64,000 nt of DNA from Musa acuminata AAA Group (Eukaryota > Streptophyta > Magnoliopsida > Zingiberales > Musaceae), in assembly GCF_036884655.1 (NCBI RefSeq), contig NC_088344.1:33790501-33854500 (forward strand), in the 5' to 3' direction. A model generated the notes under the pieces. That model was not told the DNA's origin, ran no database searches, and saw nothing but the letters and a program-made list of their open reading frames with translations. Position numbers and translations under genes: made by a program. Within the stretch, counting starts at the first letter, position 1. Each line of letters begins with the position of its first letter. Below, in pieces: positions 1 through 12,663 of this stretch.

Positions 1-600
1 TCCCAGTCGACATATTTCTTGGAAGCTTTATTTATATTGGTCAGGAACAACTTCACAGAAGATATTTTCTTAATGATGCTTAAGCCTCATTCTAATTGAA
101 CTTTGTTGAATGGGAAAAAAGAGTTCATGGTTAAGCTTAATTGGACCGGAAGAGATTAATATAATATGGCAATCAATGTGCATCAGGCATATCATGTGAG
201 ACATATTTAGCTGTTTGTTTCAGTCAATACCAAGAATTTTTGAGATAGTCTTTGTTGTGTCATCTGTTTGTAAACCCACTTTTACTCACTTGTAGCACTC
301 TATAGGCTGAATGGTTCATGGAATTGGGATATAAATTACTGTGACATACACATGTTATGTATCATGAATTATGCAAATTTGCATATGGCTCATGGGAGTC
401 CTAGTTTGTCATGTCATTTTGCATGTGAAATAGATTATACATATTATTATTATTATTATATAATAAAGTAAAAGAGCATGTTTGTATGAAAAGAAAGGAT
501 GTATTTATATATATGTGATCATAATAAAGTATTTTAATTGAGTATGTACCTCATGATTTCCTATCCAATGCCAGCTTTCATGGAAGTGGATGTTTCGGTC
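1..600. other. AT-rich intergenic DNA, no gene seen
   Basis: AT-rich sequence with a short TAT trinucleotide run near 441-460. No ORF with recognisable protein similarity and no RNA gene was seen. Confidence 0.6.
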
Positions 601-601
601 T

Positions 602-790
602 ATCGTACCGTATGTATCGACGTTTCTATCCGGGCTCGGTATCGGTACGGTACGGTATACCGTTCGGTACACTCAGGTGTACCGAGCACTATAGTACTGT
701 TATAGTGCTACAGTGCATTGCTACAGTACAGACGATCCGCGTACCGCTGGCCTGTCAGACCGGTATAGGCGGTACGATCCGATACGACAG
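602..790. repeat. GC-rich hairpin cluster (dispersed-repeat-like)
   Basis: A GC-rich island in AT-rich DNA, dense in GGTAC/CGGTA words. It holds at least three inverted repeats: CGGTATACCG at 653-662, GGTACAC/GTGTACC with a 4-nt loop at 666-683, and AGCACTATA/TATAGTGCT with a 7-nt loop at 685-709. The 72-aa ORF across it has no recognisable features. It is probably a dispersed non-coding repeat; the family was not identified. Confidence 0.5.
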
Positions 791-1388
791 ACCTTGGTTT
801 CTACCAACCTGCCTTATTTTTGACATTTGATTCGGAAAATACATTTAATTCATTGAAAGTTATTCCAATATGTGGATAATAACCACCAATTTCTCTTCTA
901 ATAGAAAGAATATTTTCATGATAACTTATAACTTTTTTTCTAGATATAAGTCAAAAAAAGTCTTGTCCTTTTTTTTAATCTTTACCAGTTAAACTAATTG
1001 ATATCTTCAAAAGAAAACTAAATTTTTTTTTATTTTTTCAGATAAATAATAAATAAACTTTCAAGTGAGGAAAAAAGTCATTATAAAATCTTTTGAGACA
1101 GAGATTTACGCATTCTAAAAATCTGGAAAACAGGGGAAATGGCTTCAAACACCACAAACAATTCATATTTCTGTGTTTGAACTTTCTGTTCTGGGAAGAA
1201 ACAACAGAGAAGGGAACAAAGCAGATGGTTTTCTGATTCAGATACAATTGGATATGAGTCAGCTATTTCTCTAATTTGACTAGTATTGCTCATATGTGAC
1301 AAACTGAGACAATTCAGCTTTTGGATTTTTGCACCTACACCACCTGCCTGTCCCGGTGAGCAAAGATAAGGAATAAAGACATGAAAAT

Positions 1389-1524
1389 GAGCTCAATTTC
1401 TTTTCGGTTTGACACAGACCAATGTCGAAAAAAATCTCTTCATTCCGAGAGAACATGAGCTTAATTTCTTTTCGTTTTGACACAGACCGATGTCGAAAAA
1501 AATTTCTTCATTCCGAGCGAAAAA
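1389..1524. repeat. 68-bp direct tandem duplication
   Basis: Two copies (1389-1456 and 1457-1524), each starting GAGCT and sharing TTTGACACAGACC and ATGTCGAAAAAAAT. A few substitutions separate them. The short minus-strand ORFs here repeat the same peptide because of the duplication and are not taken as genes. Confidence 0.8.
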
Positions 1525-2500
1525 AAAGGAACAAGTTCCACCAAACGAGCTCAAGAACTCAACCATGCAGCTGTGCAGATTAAGAATGGTGACCAGTTCA
1601 AGAATCAAACAGACACTACTTGAGGGATCTGCAAGAACACAAGCATCTTGAAGTCATTAGCTGCTGGCACATAGGTGACTGCTGATCCAAGGTTGGTGGC
1701 TCTACCTACTGAAGTAAAAGATTAAACAAGTGGAGACAAATGAAGTGGTCCTCATCAGCCTACTATGAGTACCTGGACATGAGATAGATTTCTGTGCATG
1801 ATTTCTGTGCCATGCTTATCTGGCAATCATAACCAGAGCAGTAAATAATTACTGCTGCTTCACTCCACCTTAAAGCACTTCTTCTGGTCTCAGTGCCATG
1901 CTGCAAAGTGACAAGCAGATAAAAGCAAATCCCTTCTTACTCTGCCACATATCATCTTCACAGCCTATTACTATCCTCCCTGATTGCATACATATATCAC
2001 TCAGTAGAAATAGTGTTCTTGAGTTGCTCATCATGCAGCTTCAGGTGTGAGTGTGTGGGAAGAAAACTTGAAGGAAGATTTGGTGAGTCCAAATCAGTGG
2101 ACCATTGAATCAAGCTGCAGTAAGTCAACCAGCTAACAGATTCTTGATCACTCAATAGCATGGGAGTTTTTGGATGAATGTTCTTCTTCTTCTTTCTTTG
2201 GATAAATTAGCCTTCTAATTTAGCTTTTATAAATCCCAAGGCTGATAATTTATTATTGTTTAAGCTTGCAAAATCATAGGCAGCAAAGAGAACAGAGTGC
2301 AAAAAGGGAGAATTTTGGATTAATGAAGAGCCAATTTTATGTTTCTTAAAATCTACTTTTAGTATAATATTAGGTAATTAGGATTAAATGAATGAAATAA
2401 TATATAATTATGTGTCCAAAAAATTATAATATTTGGAGTGAATGGTGGCTGTTGCAATTTCCATCTTTGTGTACATAATATAGTTTGTGGATCTGTAGAA
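1525..2500. other. Intergenic DNA upstream of the F-box gene
   Basis: No coding similarity was seen. The last part becomes AT-rich (2340-2430) before the GC-rich promoter of the next gene. Confidence 0.5.
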
Positions 2501-2509
2501 ACTTTAGAA

Positions 2510-2720
2510 AGCAACGCCGTTAAGGTGATGCTAACGCCGTCAACTACTCGTCGCACGTTGGACCCCCGTCGAAATGTCTGGTCACGTGCGTTCGACGGCG
2601 CCGTTAAGTTGGCCTTTTTCCGTTGTGCGGTGGGCGACAGTGTCATATCAATGAGAGCAGCGCCGAACTACCTCGGTAAAGAGAGAGAGAGAGAGAGAAA
2701 GAGAGAGGGAGACAGAGAGC
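2510..2720 (+). promoter_or_regulatory. F-box gene promoter: G-box and GA tract
   Basis: GC-rich block with repeated AACGCCGT words in both orientations (2511-2605), a CACGTG G-box at 2583-2588, and a GA-dinucleotide tract at 2681-2719. GA/CT tracts near transcription starts are common in plant promoters and leaders. The transcription start itself cannot be fixed from sequence. Confidence 0.45.
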
Positions 2721-2831
2721 GCCATTTGGCTTTGGAGAACCCTACTTACTCCTGCAAAAGAACACCGTGATTCCCCTTGGGTTTCCCTTTCGGCCTGTGA
2801 GATTTCCTTGGGCGAATCCCCTCCCGAGCGA

Positions 2832-3410
2832 AGGTCAGTCGTCGTGCTTCGGATCGAGCTCATTTTGGGGGTCCGTGGACTCGGATTTGGAAGTTCTTCT
2901 CGATTGGAGTCGGAGGGGTTTTCGATTCGGTGGGGAGTGTGGGAAAGGACAGATTTTGGAGCGTTTGGTGGGTTTCCTGGCCGGCGATGGCTTTGAAGGG
3001 TCCTAACGGGTGATGGATCTGTCGGTAATGTTTCGTTTCTCTTGGTATCCTCTTCGCTGGATCCTCGGGTTGCAGATCAGGCGAAAAGCTGCATCTTTGA
3101 TGGTCTTCCGTGTAGCTAGTGTTTGTGATTTTGGTGAAGTTTGCTGCTTTTACTAGTCTTCTGGATTCTTGGTATCTTGTTCCAATGGTTTGTTGCAATT
3201 TGGCTTCGCTCCGCTCTTGAATCGAAGAGTTTCAGATGCGAACGCTGACTTTACAAATTGAAGCATTTTTGTGTTGCCATTATTTTCTGAATCAAAAGAT
3301 TATTTTTTCCGGGTTTCAAGCTGCTGATTTTGAAGGTATCTTATGGATCGAGCTTTACATGCGGGATATTTGTTCTAATTAGTAGTAGTAGTTGTTAATT
3401 TTTTCGGCAG
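2832..3410 (+). other. Possible 5'UTR intron of the F-box gene
   Basis: A donor-like AAG|GTCAGT at 2832 and an acceptor-like TTTTTTCGGCAG ending at about 3410 would define an intron in the leader. Several short upstream ATG ORFs lie inside and would be spliced out. This is inference only; transcript reads would settle it. Confidence 0.3.
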
Positions 3411-3623
3411 AAGTAGCTAAATCACATCCAGAGTTGATACTGTGGCTCACGATCTTGAACTCTGCGGCGCTTGGCACCTGTAGATTTCAAGGGTTCCGGT
3501 ATTTTGAGCTCCGAACATCGCCTAAATCTGAAAGGATCTTTAGTCAAATCCGACATATTTGCTTGTCTGTTGCCGGTTAGAGAGGAGGATCTGCCCATTC
3601 AAGAAGCAAATTCAGAAAAAAAG

Positions 3624-4685
3624 ATGCAACCAAAAGCAAGAGTATATGCTGACCCATCCGACGACCTGGATCAATTCGACCACCTGCCTGACTCGATTGT
3701 CCTCCTCATCCTCAATAAGCTCGCAGATGTCCGATCGCTTGGCCGCTGCTCTGCTGTTTCGAAGCGGTTTAACTCCCTTGTTTTCTTGGTGCATGATGTC
3801 TATGTTAAGATCGACCGAGTGGTCACGGTTGATGGTGATTCTGATGATCCATTGAGTCAATCTTCTCCCAGGCATCGAAACCTTTTCTCCAACTTCCTAA
3901 AGCTCATGCTTTTCACTCTCCTAAAGCCCTTCCACAACCTTCGCAGCACCAATGGTGGCAACAAGCCTGTCTTCCCACTGCTCTCCCATCACTCCCCAGC
4001 ACAGGTTCTCAAGAACTTCACCCATGTCCGCAACCTCAGGATCGAACTCCCTGCTGGAGATGTTGGAACTGAAGAAGGGGTTCTTTTAAAATGGAGAGCT
4101 GAGTTTGGGAGTACACTGCAGAGCTGTGTGATCTTGGGAGGTACAAGGATTGACCGGAAGCTGGTCTCCCCCGAGCATGAATCACCAGTAGAAGACAGTG
4201 GAAGCATTCCTGACTCTTTTTACACAAATGGAGGGCTAAAGCTCCGTGTTGTCTGGACAATCAGCTCCCTGATAGCTGCTTCCACGAGGCATTATCTTCT
4301 TCGGCCCATTATTAAGGAACATCCAACCTTGAAGAGCTTGGCCTTGACCGATGCTGATGGGCAGGGGACACTAAGTATGGGCGAAGAACAGCTGAAGGAG
4401 TTCAGGGAGAAACCAGTGGCAGCCTCAGCATCTACAAACAGGACGCAAGTTCCAGCTTGCAACATGAAGTTGAAATATGCTCCCTATTTAGACATCCCTG
4501 GTGGGATGGCATTGCAAGGAGCCACTGTGGTAACTATTAGGCCATCTTCTGAGGGAAGCAGTAGTAGCAATATTAGGAGTGAGACTGATGCCTTTATTTC
4601 TGGAGCATTTGATGGCCCATTCAAGGCTGCAGTGAGGACACTGATGAAGCGGCGGACTTACCTTTTGGAAATGAATGGTTTCTAG
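3624..4685 (+). CDS. F-box protein, plant At5g46170/At1g30200-type
   Basis: An intronless 353-aa protein. An F-box lies at about residues 15-60 (FDHLPDSIVLLILNKLADV, then LGRCSAVSKRFNSLV). F-box proteins bind SKP1 and select substrates for SCF ubiquitin ligases. The rest has no LRR or Kelch repeats but resembles the small plant family typified by Arabidopsis At5g46170 and At1g30200, with a conserved middle (NFTHVRNLRIELP), GLKLRVVWTISSLIAASTRH, and a C-terminal FDGPFKAAVRTLMKRRTYLLEMNGF-like end. The frame stays open upstream to an ATG at 3471, but the start at 3624 is preferred because family members begin close to the F-box and the extra 51 residues look like leader. The substrate is unknown. 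Confidence 0.88.
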   Translation: MQPKARVYADPSDDLDQFDHLPDSIVLLILNKLADVRSLGRCSAVSKRFNSLVFLVHDVYVKIDRVVTVDGDSDDPLSQSSPRHRNLFSNFLKLMLFTLLKPFHNLRSTNGGNKPVFPLLSHHSPAQVLKNFTHVRNLRIELPAGDVGTEEGVLLKWRAEFGSTLQSCVILGGTRIDRKLVSPEHESPVEDSGSIPDSFYTNGGLKLRVVWTISSLIAASTRHYLLRPIIKEHPTLKSLALTDADGQGTLSMGEEQLKEFREKPVAASASTNRTQVPACNMKLKYAPYLDIPGGMALQGATVVTIRPSSEGSSSSNIRSETDAFISGAFDGPFKAAVRTLMKRRTYLLEMNGF

Positions 4686-7611
4686 ATTACTGACATCGCA
4701 AGCTTTTCACACACTGATGAATTAGCAGATTCATCCTGTGCACTTTCTTCCTTAAGGTGCAAATTGCAATCTGAACATGGTTGAGATGTGCACCAGTTAT
4801 GTGTTTTCATGTTCTTTTGCTTGTATCTGTATAGCAATAATCGCTATCCATGTAGAAGTTACATGAAATAAACAAGTCTTTTTCGGTGCAGTTTACTAAC
4901 TTTACTATGTCTTTTCGATTTAGCAACCAGTGCATTTCCCTACTTTGTTTCTTACCCCAATCATTTTCGGTGGTCAACCAGGTAGGCATCGAATGACCTG
5001 CTCAAGTTTAGTGTTGTTTGGCCAGCTTTGCACATGACTGTAAACTAGAGATGAAAGATTTATTCTTTGTATTTGTTAGAAGAATTTAGTTTCATTTTAT
5101 TCCTGTGAACTATTCTATCAGGAAGTGCACTGTGATGGAAACAATATCTTGTTATAACTAGTACATATACTCTTTTTTCTTTTGGACAAAACATTCATGG
5201 AAATTTATAAAACTGTGACATTCCTTTTTTTTCCTTGACATATCTTTTACTTCATTTTATTGTGGTGCTTGTTGTTTCTTTTGATTTGGCATTGGTCATT
5301 GTTTTTGTACAGTGGAGTTCTAACATTTCAAAAAGAGCTACATGACTATGAAGTTAAAGCAGGATGTTGTTGTTTCGGCTGTGCTGCATAACTGTTCTGT
5401 TTATTGCATTTCAGTTTATTTTGGGATTTTGTACAGCCTTTTGTGCCATATGGACTCTATGTCATCTTGGCTACCAGGACAAGTTCAGAAATTTCCTGTG
5501 TCATCTTTGGCATTAGAAGCCATCCCATTCATGGGGAAAAAGGCATTTGAGACCTTGCACTGAGCTTTTTATGGCATCTGCATCTTGATTTTAACTTTGA
5601 ACACAAGCCTAGGTTGGCTCATGGACAAGGTATATTTCATTGAAGATTCTAATGTGTTGCATAGGTTGGAAGATTTTGTGATGCCAACTTCATTACAGAT
5701 TTCAATGTAGGTTGCATGGGTTGGAAAGTGTAGGTCCCTATCAGCTGTATCATCCAAATGTAGGTGCAAGGCAAAAGGGTTCTTTCTAGTTTGCTTTCAA
5801 GTTGTGTTCATCAGGCTGACTAAAAGATGTGGAGAAATCACTTGCATAATCTGATGGGATATCTATGTGAGTTTATATATATATAAACATGGTTGAATCA
5901 CTCCCTTTACCTGAGAGAAATAATAATCCTCTTGCAAGGTTAGCTCTTAGTTGGCAGCAGCAGGAACATCACCATATGATGAATTATATACATGGTTCCA
6001 AATTAGTGATGTCAGTTTATTGGTTGATCTTTGACATTATTTTAATATGGCTTTCTGGAGGTTAATAATTGAAGGTGTCATCTTTTGTAAGATTAAAGCA
6101 ATAATCTTGGGGCAGGTTCCAATCATGTCATTGCCTATGCCTATTTTTTAAGGCCCATGGCATCTTCAAGATGTGCCTAAATAATGTTTTGTTATGGAAA
6201 AGCTGTAACTACTAGAGTCTGCCCATTTATTTGTTGTAATCTGGTGAGATGTTACATATAGGATGTTGAGCTTGAAGACTCAATTGGACTGCCATATTTG
6301 AATCAAACTTGGGTTTGGATAAGCAAAGGATAGCAAGAACATTAGTTGCATCTCAAATTGGTACTAATATATCCATGTTTACTGCTCAAGTAAATTTAAA
6401 AAAGGGTAAAATTGCATGTATATATATTCTGCAAAGTTGGTGGTCTTCATATTTATCTTATTAAATTCCAGTTTAGCATAAATATGTTCTTCAAATTTCA
6501 AAAGGTTTGTTTATATTTTATTGTGGATTAAATGCTAGTGGAGATCCTATTGTTAATATCACTTAAATACTCATTATAATTGTTAAAAATGTCATGGATA
6601 TTTTGCATACTTTATGTTTCTTTTTTATGAACACAGATCTCAAACTTATGGCTATGCATATTGAACATAGAATATCTTCTGAAAATGATTTTTGGAAAGA
6701 TGGTAAAGCAGAGACATATGTGAAATTTTGTAACATTTAAAAGGGATATATGCTACATTAAAATTGATACTGGCAAAAAGTCTATAAGTAGGTTTGATTC
6801 ATGCATCTAAAGTTGAGTGTGACACCAGCATCTGACATTAGCATCAAAATATATCCATAGTACTGCTTGAGGTACACCCAACTTGGTAGATCATGAACTC
6901 TTTAAAGTGACAAACTTTGCCAGTGGGCTTGAAAGTAATGTTACACTATGCTCAATACATGTAACTTCTTTAGTTGTACAATAGTTCCCAATCTTTTGTG
7001 TTAATTGTGTTCTGATCATATCCTATTCATTTAATGCATCCAAAACCCTTCCAAACATGTTCAACAAGTTGACCATATCCCATTCATTTAATCCATCTAG
7101 AACTTTTTGCAGACAGCTTCAACAATTATTAGGTTGGCTTACCACAATAGATAACATTTGTGCATCAAGTAAAGCATCAACCAAATCCATGAGATCTTTG
7201 GCAGCTCTCTCAATGAGTATTAGTGTAAAGACACAAAAACATTGAATGGTAGAACAATTGTGAGTTTTGTCCAGTACATGGCTATCCCAGATGTAGTGAA
7301 ATGAAACAGGAACATACTTAATATGACTAAGAGCCACAGTTACTAGCAACCAATTGAGCTCATCTTGTAGAGATGCTCAGTACCTGTTGAGTTCCAGCTA
7401 CATGATACAGCTCTACATCAAGATTAACACAAGTTGGTGGTTCCAGCTTTTCAATACATGGAGCAGCAAAAGAAAAAGAGGAAAAAGGAAAGAAGAAACT
7501 GTATTTACTTGAAAGTTGTCAAGTGGCGATGCTCCAGGATTACTTACACTAGGCATGGTCAGACCTACGGCTTCTGAAATTAGAGGGCATGGCAGACTGA
7601 GAAGCTTCGCC
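4686..7611. other. Convergent intergenic region, F-box 3' end to NSE1 3' end
   Basis: About 2.9 kb of AT-rich DNA between the stop codons of two convergent genes. It should contain both 3'UTRs and poly(A) sites. The small ORFs (for example 5342-5563) show no family features, and no mobile element was recognised. Confidence 0.55.
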
Positions 7612-10600
7612 TTAGGTTTCCACTGATTCAGTTTTGCAGCTCCTGAGCCTCCTCCTTTGTGTGGGGCCACATGGTGCTTCATTTTGAGTTTCACTCTGGG
7701 ATTGAACTGCTGCAACTGCTTCAGCTTTCATGCGTCTGGGTCTCTTTCTTGAAGAAAGATCAGCTGAAGGCACCTGCGTCTGCTCGGGTACATCTAAGTG
7801 ATCTACCTCAAACTCTGAACGGGGCCACTCGGTACCACATCCAGGACAAGCCCTTGAACCCTAATGACTCATATGAACAAACAGATGCGAGTTGGCAATC
7901 TAAAAGAAGCATGAACTAACCAAGAGAATATCCTTCCACTGACAAATGTTGAAAAAATGGGTGAGAGAAGTTCATACCTTCCGTTGCGGAAATTTCTTCT
8001 TCAGACAGTAATAATGAATTCGGACAGTGCATCCTTCATTGGAACATACAGAAGCCTGTTGAGCAAAATTTGTGAGTGAAATAAATGATGATTACTGTAT
8101 TCACATAAATTTATAACAAGCCAACTCTATCGTGCCATACCCACTGGCAGACAAGGAACATCATCTAACATAGGCATTGATTTTGCATGCCCAGTAAATC
8201 GGCATAAATAATTACTATAATTATAAGTAGATCTCTCTATTAATTAGACAGTTTGACATTCTCTCCAAGATGATCATCGTAGTCAAGTAGGGATGCCACT
8301 TGAAAAAACCCTCCAGTGAACAGACAATCATCCAATCAGTAGCTCATTTGTCCCATATGAAGCCATTATTCCAGGAAATTCTGATACTCTATACCATGCA
8401 ATTGCTAACTATCATAGTGCCTAAGTTCTAGATCAGATATCATCAACTCAAACTTTACTCTGCTAGTATCTCCTAGAAGTGTGAACCCTATAGTGTCATC
8501 AGAGCAAATCTTGAACATTGGCCATGCATCACATTTAATTGTTACTGCATAGGCTTGGCGAACAAGAGAAGAGGTGATTTCTCTTAAAGATATATGACAA
8601 TTGAAGCCTTTGAAGTTCATCCCAACATATAATAACTGAAAATATTGCATAAAAGGGCTTCCCATACTGCAACATGATTTTTTTTCTTCAGCATCATGTA
8701 AATCATCTAGCCAATATATTACACTTAAACCAAGAAAGTGCAAGCTGATAACAAAAGTATGCAAACAGAAGTACCCATCAACAATCAGAAATTTGCAATC
8801 TACCAATAAAAACTAATAGCAGAGTTTAACCACTACAGAAAACAAAAAGGATGATAATCAAAAGATCACCAAAAATGAGAGTAAGTAGAAACATGCCTTC
8901 ACTCCAGCTTCATTGCAGACCTCACATGATGGTACATCATTACCGAAAAACCAGCTCCTAAGATCAAAGAATGATCTTAAACCAAGGCCTATTCTACTAT
9001 CAGAGGTATAGCACAGCCATTGGTCCTTTATGAGATCATTAAGAGTTTTCTCCTTCTGAGACATTGTGAAACTCTTGAACGCAGCAGGGATTCGAGATTG
9101 CGTATCCTGTGAACTCTGACAATTCTGAACCTGAAATAATTGTGTTTTGCTGATTAAAATTTGATGGCTTAAAGATAGTTATTCACCTGGTTAAGCCATT
9201 AAAAAGATAAAAGTCCTCGCGTTTCATAAGATAAACCTAATTAATCATACAGTGTTGTGATATGTACACAAGCATTAGAACACACCAATAAAGTAAAGCT
9301 TGGAAGGCAAGCCAAAGTAAGACATGGGTCTCATTAGTTCTGGTAAACAAAAACTGAAAATTTCATCTTCAACTTCAACTTATCATGTATCTTAAGTAAA
9401 TGTTAATTCAAGAAGAAACTTCAAAGAGCTCCAAACCTGGCCTTTCCTTAACTTGGTTAATTAATAAGCTGTCATTGAAATTGCACACAATTATTTTCTT
9501 AGACCATAAGGAATCAAAAGTAGTAAATGGGCAATATGAGGTAAAAAAACATTACGTGTGTGATAGTCTAGTCAGTTCTGCGTACAGTTATATTGGATGA
9601 GATATAAACCTGAGCTAGGTTGCACCACTTAGTGGGCAATATTGATAGGAGGTAAGTAAAACAAAAAAAAAACAGATATGTCAATTGTTCAACCATGGAA
9701 AATTGATACTTGAAATCAAATTACTACAGACAACTCCAGTGTTCCACTGCTATAGAAGTTACAATAACTCACGTGCCAACATCCAAAAGCCATGTCAGAT
9801 ATTTAATTGCATGTCCATGAGTCAGATTCCTTAATGATACTATTCCAATACCAAATACATGGTAACAGTATAATAATTAGGCCTTTTCATGATACCAAAG
9901 CTGCTTAAGAACTAAGCTTTATATTTGTTGTTGATATACCTTAGTAGATGTCATCCTAATTTTATCAAAAACTTTCTAGCTTATTCATTTTAATGGGCAT
10001 ATTAGTATGCCTGTTTGAGGACAAATATTGATTGTTACAATTTAACTCAGGCCAAGAATTCTCATCAATTATGTCAATGGACTGTGCTGCTTGAAGCTTT
10101 CCCACACACGCTCATCTCAGAAACAACCATTACAGTGCATAGGCAACCTTGCTATTGTGGTTACAAGCCCTTGATACAATTGATATCTTCTGCTTTTCAA
10201 TAGATGATGGTTTCATTTCAGGTTTACATGAGTGTCATTTTCCAGAATTTCTTCTAGTTAGCAAGATCCAGAAATTTTCTCATGTCTCTGCAGTATATTC
10301 TGCTCCCTATTTTCTAAAACGTGTCTAATGTGGTCATGCCCTATCTTCATTACTGCCTCACAGAAACCTAGCACTTAGTGTTGTTCTTTCCCCCCCTTTA
10401 TATACACCACGTAGCAAGTTGAAATTTATCATCTTTAAAGAAAAAAAGTCTGAAAGAGAATCTCAAAGTTTTCAGGTATGAGAAAGGTTAGATTAAAATC
10501 AGAATACATTGTTTTGCATAATCTTTTCGACCAAAATAATTTCAAGAGCCTTCTATTATGAAGTTGACATAGAAATCATTAACTACTTGAAAGTCAAACA

Positions 10601-12134
10601 GATCTGCACTGATTGAAGGAATAACAACACAGATTCATAGTCTACACTTTTCATAGGAAATCTACTATACATTCAAATAAATGAGAAACAAAAAAAGAAA
10701 GAGGACGGAAAGATACATTATTTTTGCTTCACAGATTTAAGGAGGCAAACAGATGAAAACCTGATTTTCCAATTGAATGTGAAGTGCATCAATACTGCTT
10801 ATGCAGCCTTGAGTTGTTACGTCCTGAACAATTGCTTCTACCTGGAACCAATAGAACCATATTTGGAGATTAAATTATTGATATTATAATGCCTTGACTT
10901 CTATCTTCAAAACTTACGGCAACTGGACTTAGGAGCAAAGCAATGTAGGCAAACATGCTCTCTCTCTACATTAAAAAATTAATGCTGCAAAACATGCAAC
11001 AACAAATTTTCATGTGTTTAGTATACACTAGGCTCAATTAAACTAGATGACTATCCAATAAGGAAATTCCTAACATATATATCCAACTTCGGCACCTGCC
11101 TTTTCTATAATGCCACTTATAGAGTTTCATTCACACAGAAAAGAAAACAAAAAAAAATTATATGTAAGATAAAAACTTCATAGTTTCATTAACAAAAAAA
11201 AGCAAATAAAAAGATTTCCCAGTCAGAATACTTATACATAAGAGAATAACTTCATACTTTCATCCATACAAAAAGACAAAAGAAAAAGTTTTCCAGATTG
11301 CATATTATTATTAAGATAAGACTTCATCTCAAAACTATCGGGCAGAAAAAAAGTTACCCAGAATTTACTATTGAAGAAAAGATCAAATAATTCCAAAGTG
11401 AATGATCCAAACAACACATACCACTCCCTTATAAAATGCAATTTGTGGAACAGAATACTTGGTTCCAAGCTTCGATTGCTCATCAGCTACATTGTTAACC
11501 ATGCCATAGTATACCTTACCATCATATTGGTTTTGACATGCTCGCAGCTCAAATTGCACATAAGCTAGTTCTTTGTTGATCTTGAGAAGAACTTCATTAA
11601 ATAGTTGACGATGTGTAACTGCAAATAATTCCATATCAGTCACCGCAAAGCATTGGCATCCTAGACAAAGGCATTTCTTATACATCAACATTCAATATAA
11701 CAAATCAATCATTCCATCGGTTAACGAAAGGTATGTCCCCTCTTCAAGAGCACCCTAAACACCTTCATATACTATACTCGAAATCTGGAGCTAATATATC
11801 AAGAAGGATAAAAGGATTGCATCAAGATTACATATAAAAATCTACGAAGACTACACCACCTAAGTTGACGCTATGTGGAAACAGAAACGTAAGTCTGATC
11901 TGACAAGATTTTCAATAGTAAACGTATGAATAGAAATCTGCGCTACTGCATCACTCGCGGCCAAAGATTCAACATATCTAAAGATAAAATTCTTATCTTT
12001 ACAGTAAAATTAGCATACAAACCTGGATCTTTCCCACTGACGCCGGCGAAGACCGCATGGAAGTCCTCTTCCGTCATCGGTCCACGGGAGAGCAAAGCCT
12101 GTATGAGGACGTGGTGTCTCCAGCTAAGTGCCAT
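7612..12134 (-). CDS. NSE1: NSE1, RING subunit of the SMC5/6 complex
   Basis: Six exons (minus strand, 5' to 3'): 12134-12023, 11660-11422, 10841-10761, 9130-8897, 8055-7978 and 7860-7612. They join in phase to give 330 aa, close to the usual length. Non-SMC element 1 of the SMC5/6 complex acts with NSE3 and NSE4 in DNA repair and chromosome maintenance, and its variant RING supports E3 activity. The N-terminus (IQALLSRGPMTEEDFHAVF) is the winged-helix region. The RING ligands are CEVC, then CSNEGC, then HYYC (exon 5) and CPGC (exon 6), giving a C4HC3 pattern. A basic tail with KRPRR follows. The ATG at 12134 is preferred to an upstream in-frame one at 12200 because it sits next to the conserved start. 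Intron 4 seems to use a GC donor. The neighbour on the other side is divergent. Confidence 0.85.
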
Positions 12135-12663
12135 TCTTCCAGAAGCGCGCCGAGAAGAGGTTTCACGAAACCCTATTTCCACAACGAGGGAACCCAGCAA
12201 GATTGAGTTTGGAAAATAGGGGACGGAGAAGATGCTCTCATATACTCCTCAGGAACCCTAATTTCCATGTAAAAGCGGGGCGGGAAAGGAAGAGGGCGCG
12301 AGAAGAAAGGCGCTTTGTATCGGCTTCCATTGAAGATACCGACACAGGTATATATAACGGCAGGACCATTACGAAGATACTAGAATGAACGGTCAAGATT
12401 TTTTAGATTAGAGGGCCTGAAGGATTCTATTTCTTCGTATTACTTGAAGAGGATCCCCGCTCCTCCCTTTCCTGTTATTGCCAACCCGAAGTCGGTGGCC
12501 ACCTGCGCTCGCTTTCCGATCCTCGGCGATTCGCTTCCGTTCCCCGATCCGCGGGCTCCGATCGTAGCGCGGTGGCTCCGGGGGCGAATTCTTGCTCGGA
12601 TCTTGAGAAACGAAGGCGTTTCCTCTTGGGGAGCTGTAGATCTTGAGGGGTTTAGGGCTGGAA
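12135..12663. promoter_or_regulatory. Shared divergent promoter, NSE1 / NicO-like gene
   Basis: Only about 530 bp separate the two start codons on opposite strands. A TATATATAA run at 12349-12357 could serve either direction. The right half (12440-12660) is GC-rich and probably the leader of the plus-strand gene. Overlapping ORFs on both strands here lack family features. Confidence 0.5.

Noticed and set aside
2438..2770. 110-aa ORF upstream of the F-box gene
   Set aside because: It spans the putative promoter, including the G-box and GA tract, and has no family features.
5342..5563. 73-aa ORF in the 3' flank of the F-box gene
   Set aside because: Chance open frame in AT-rich DNA; no motif, no splice partners.
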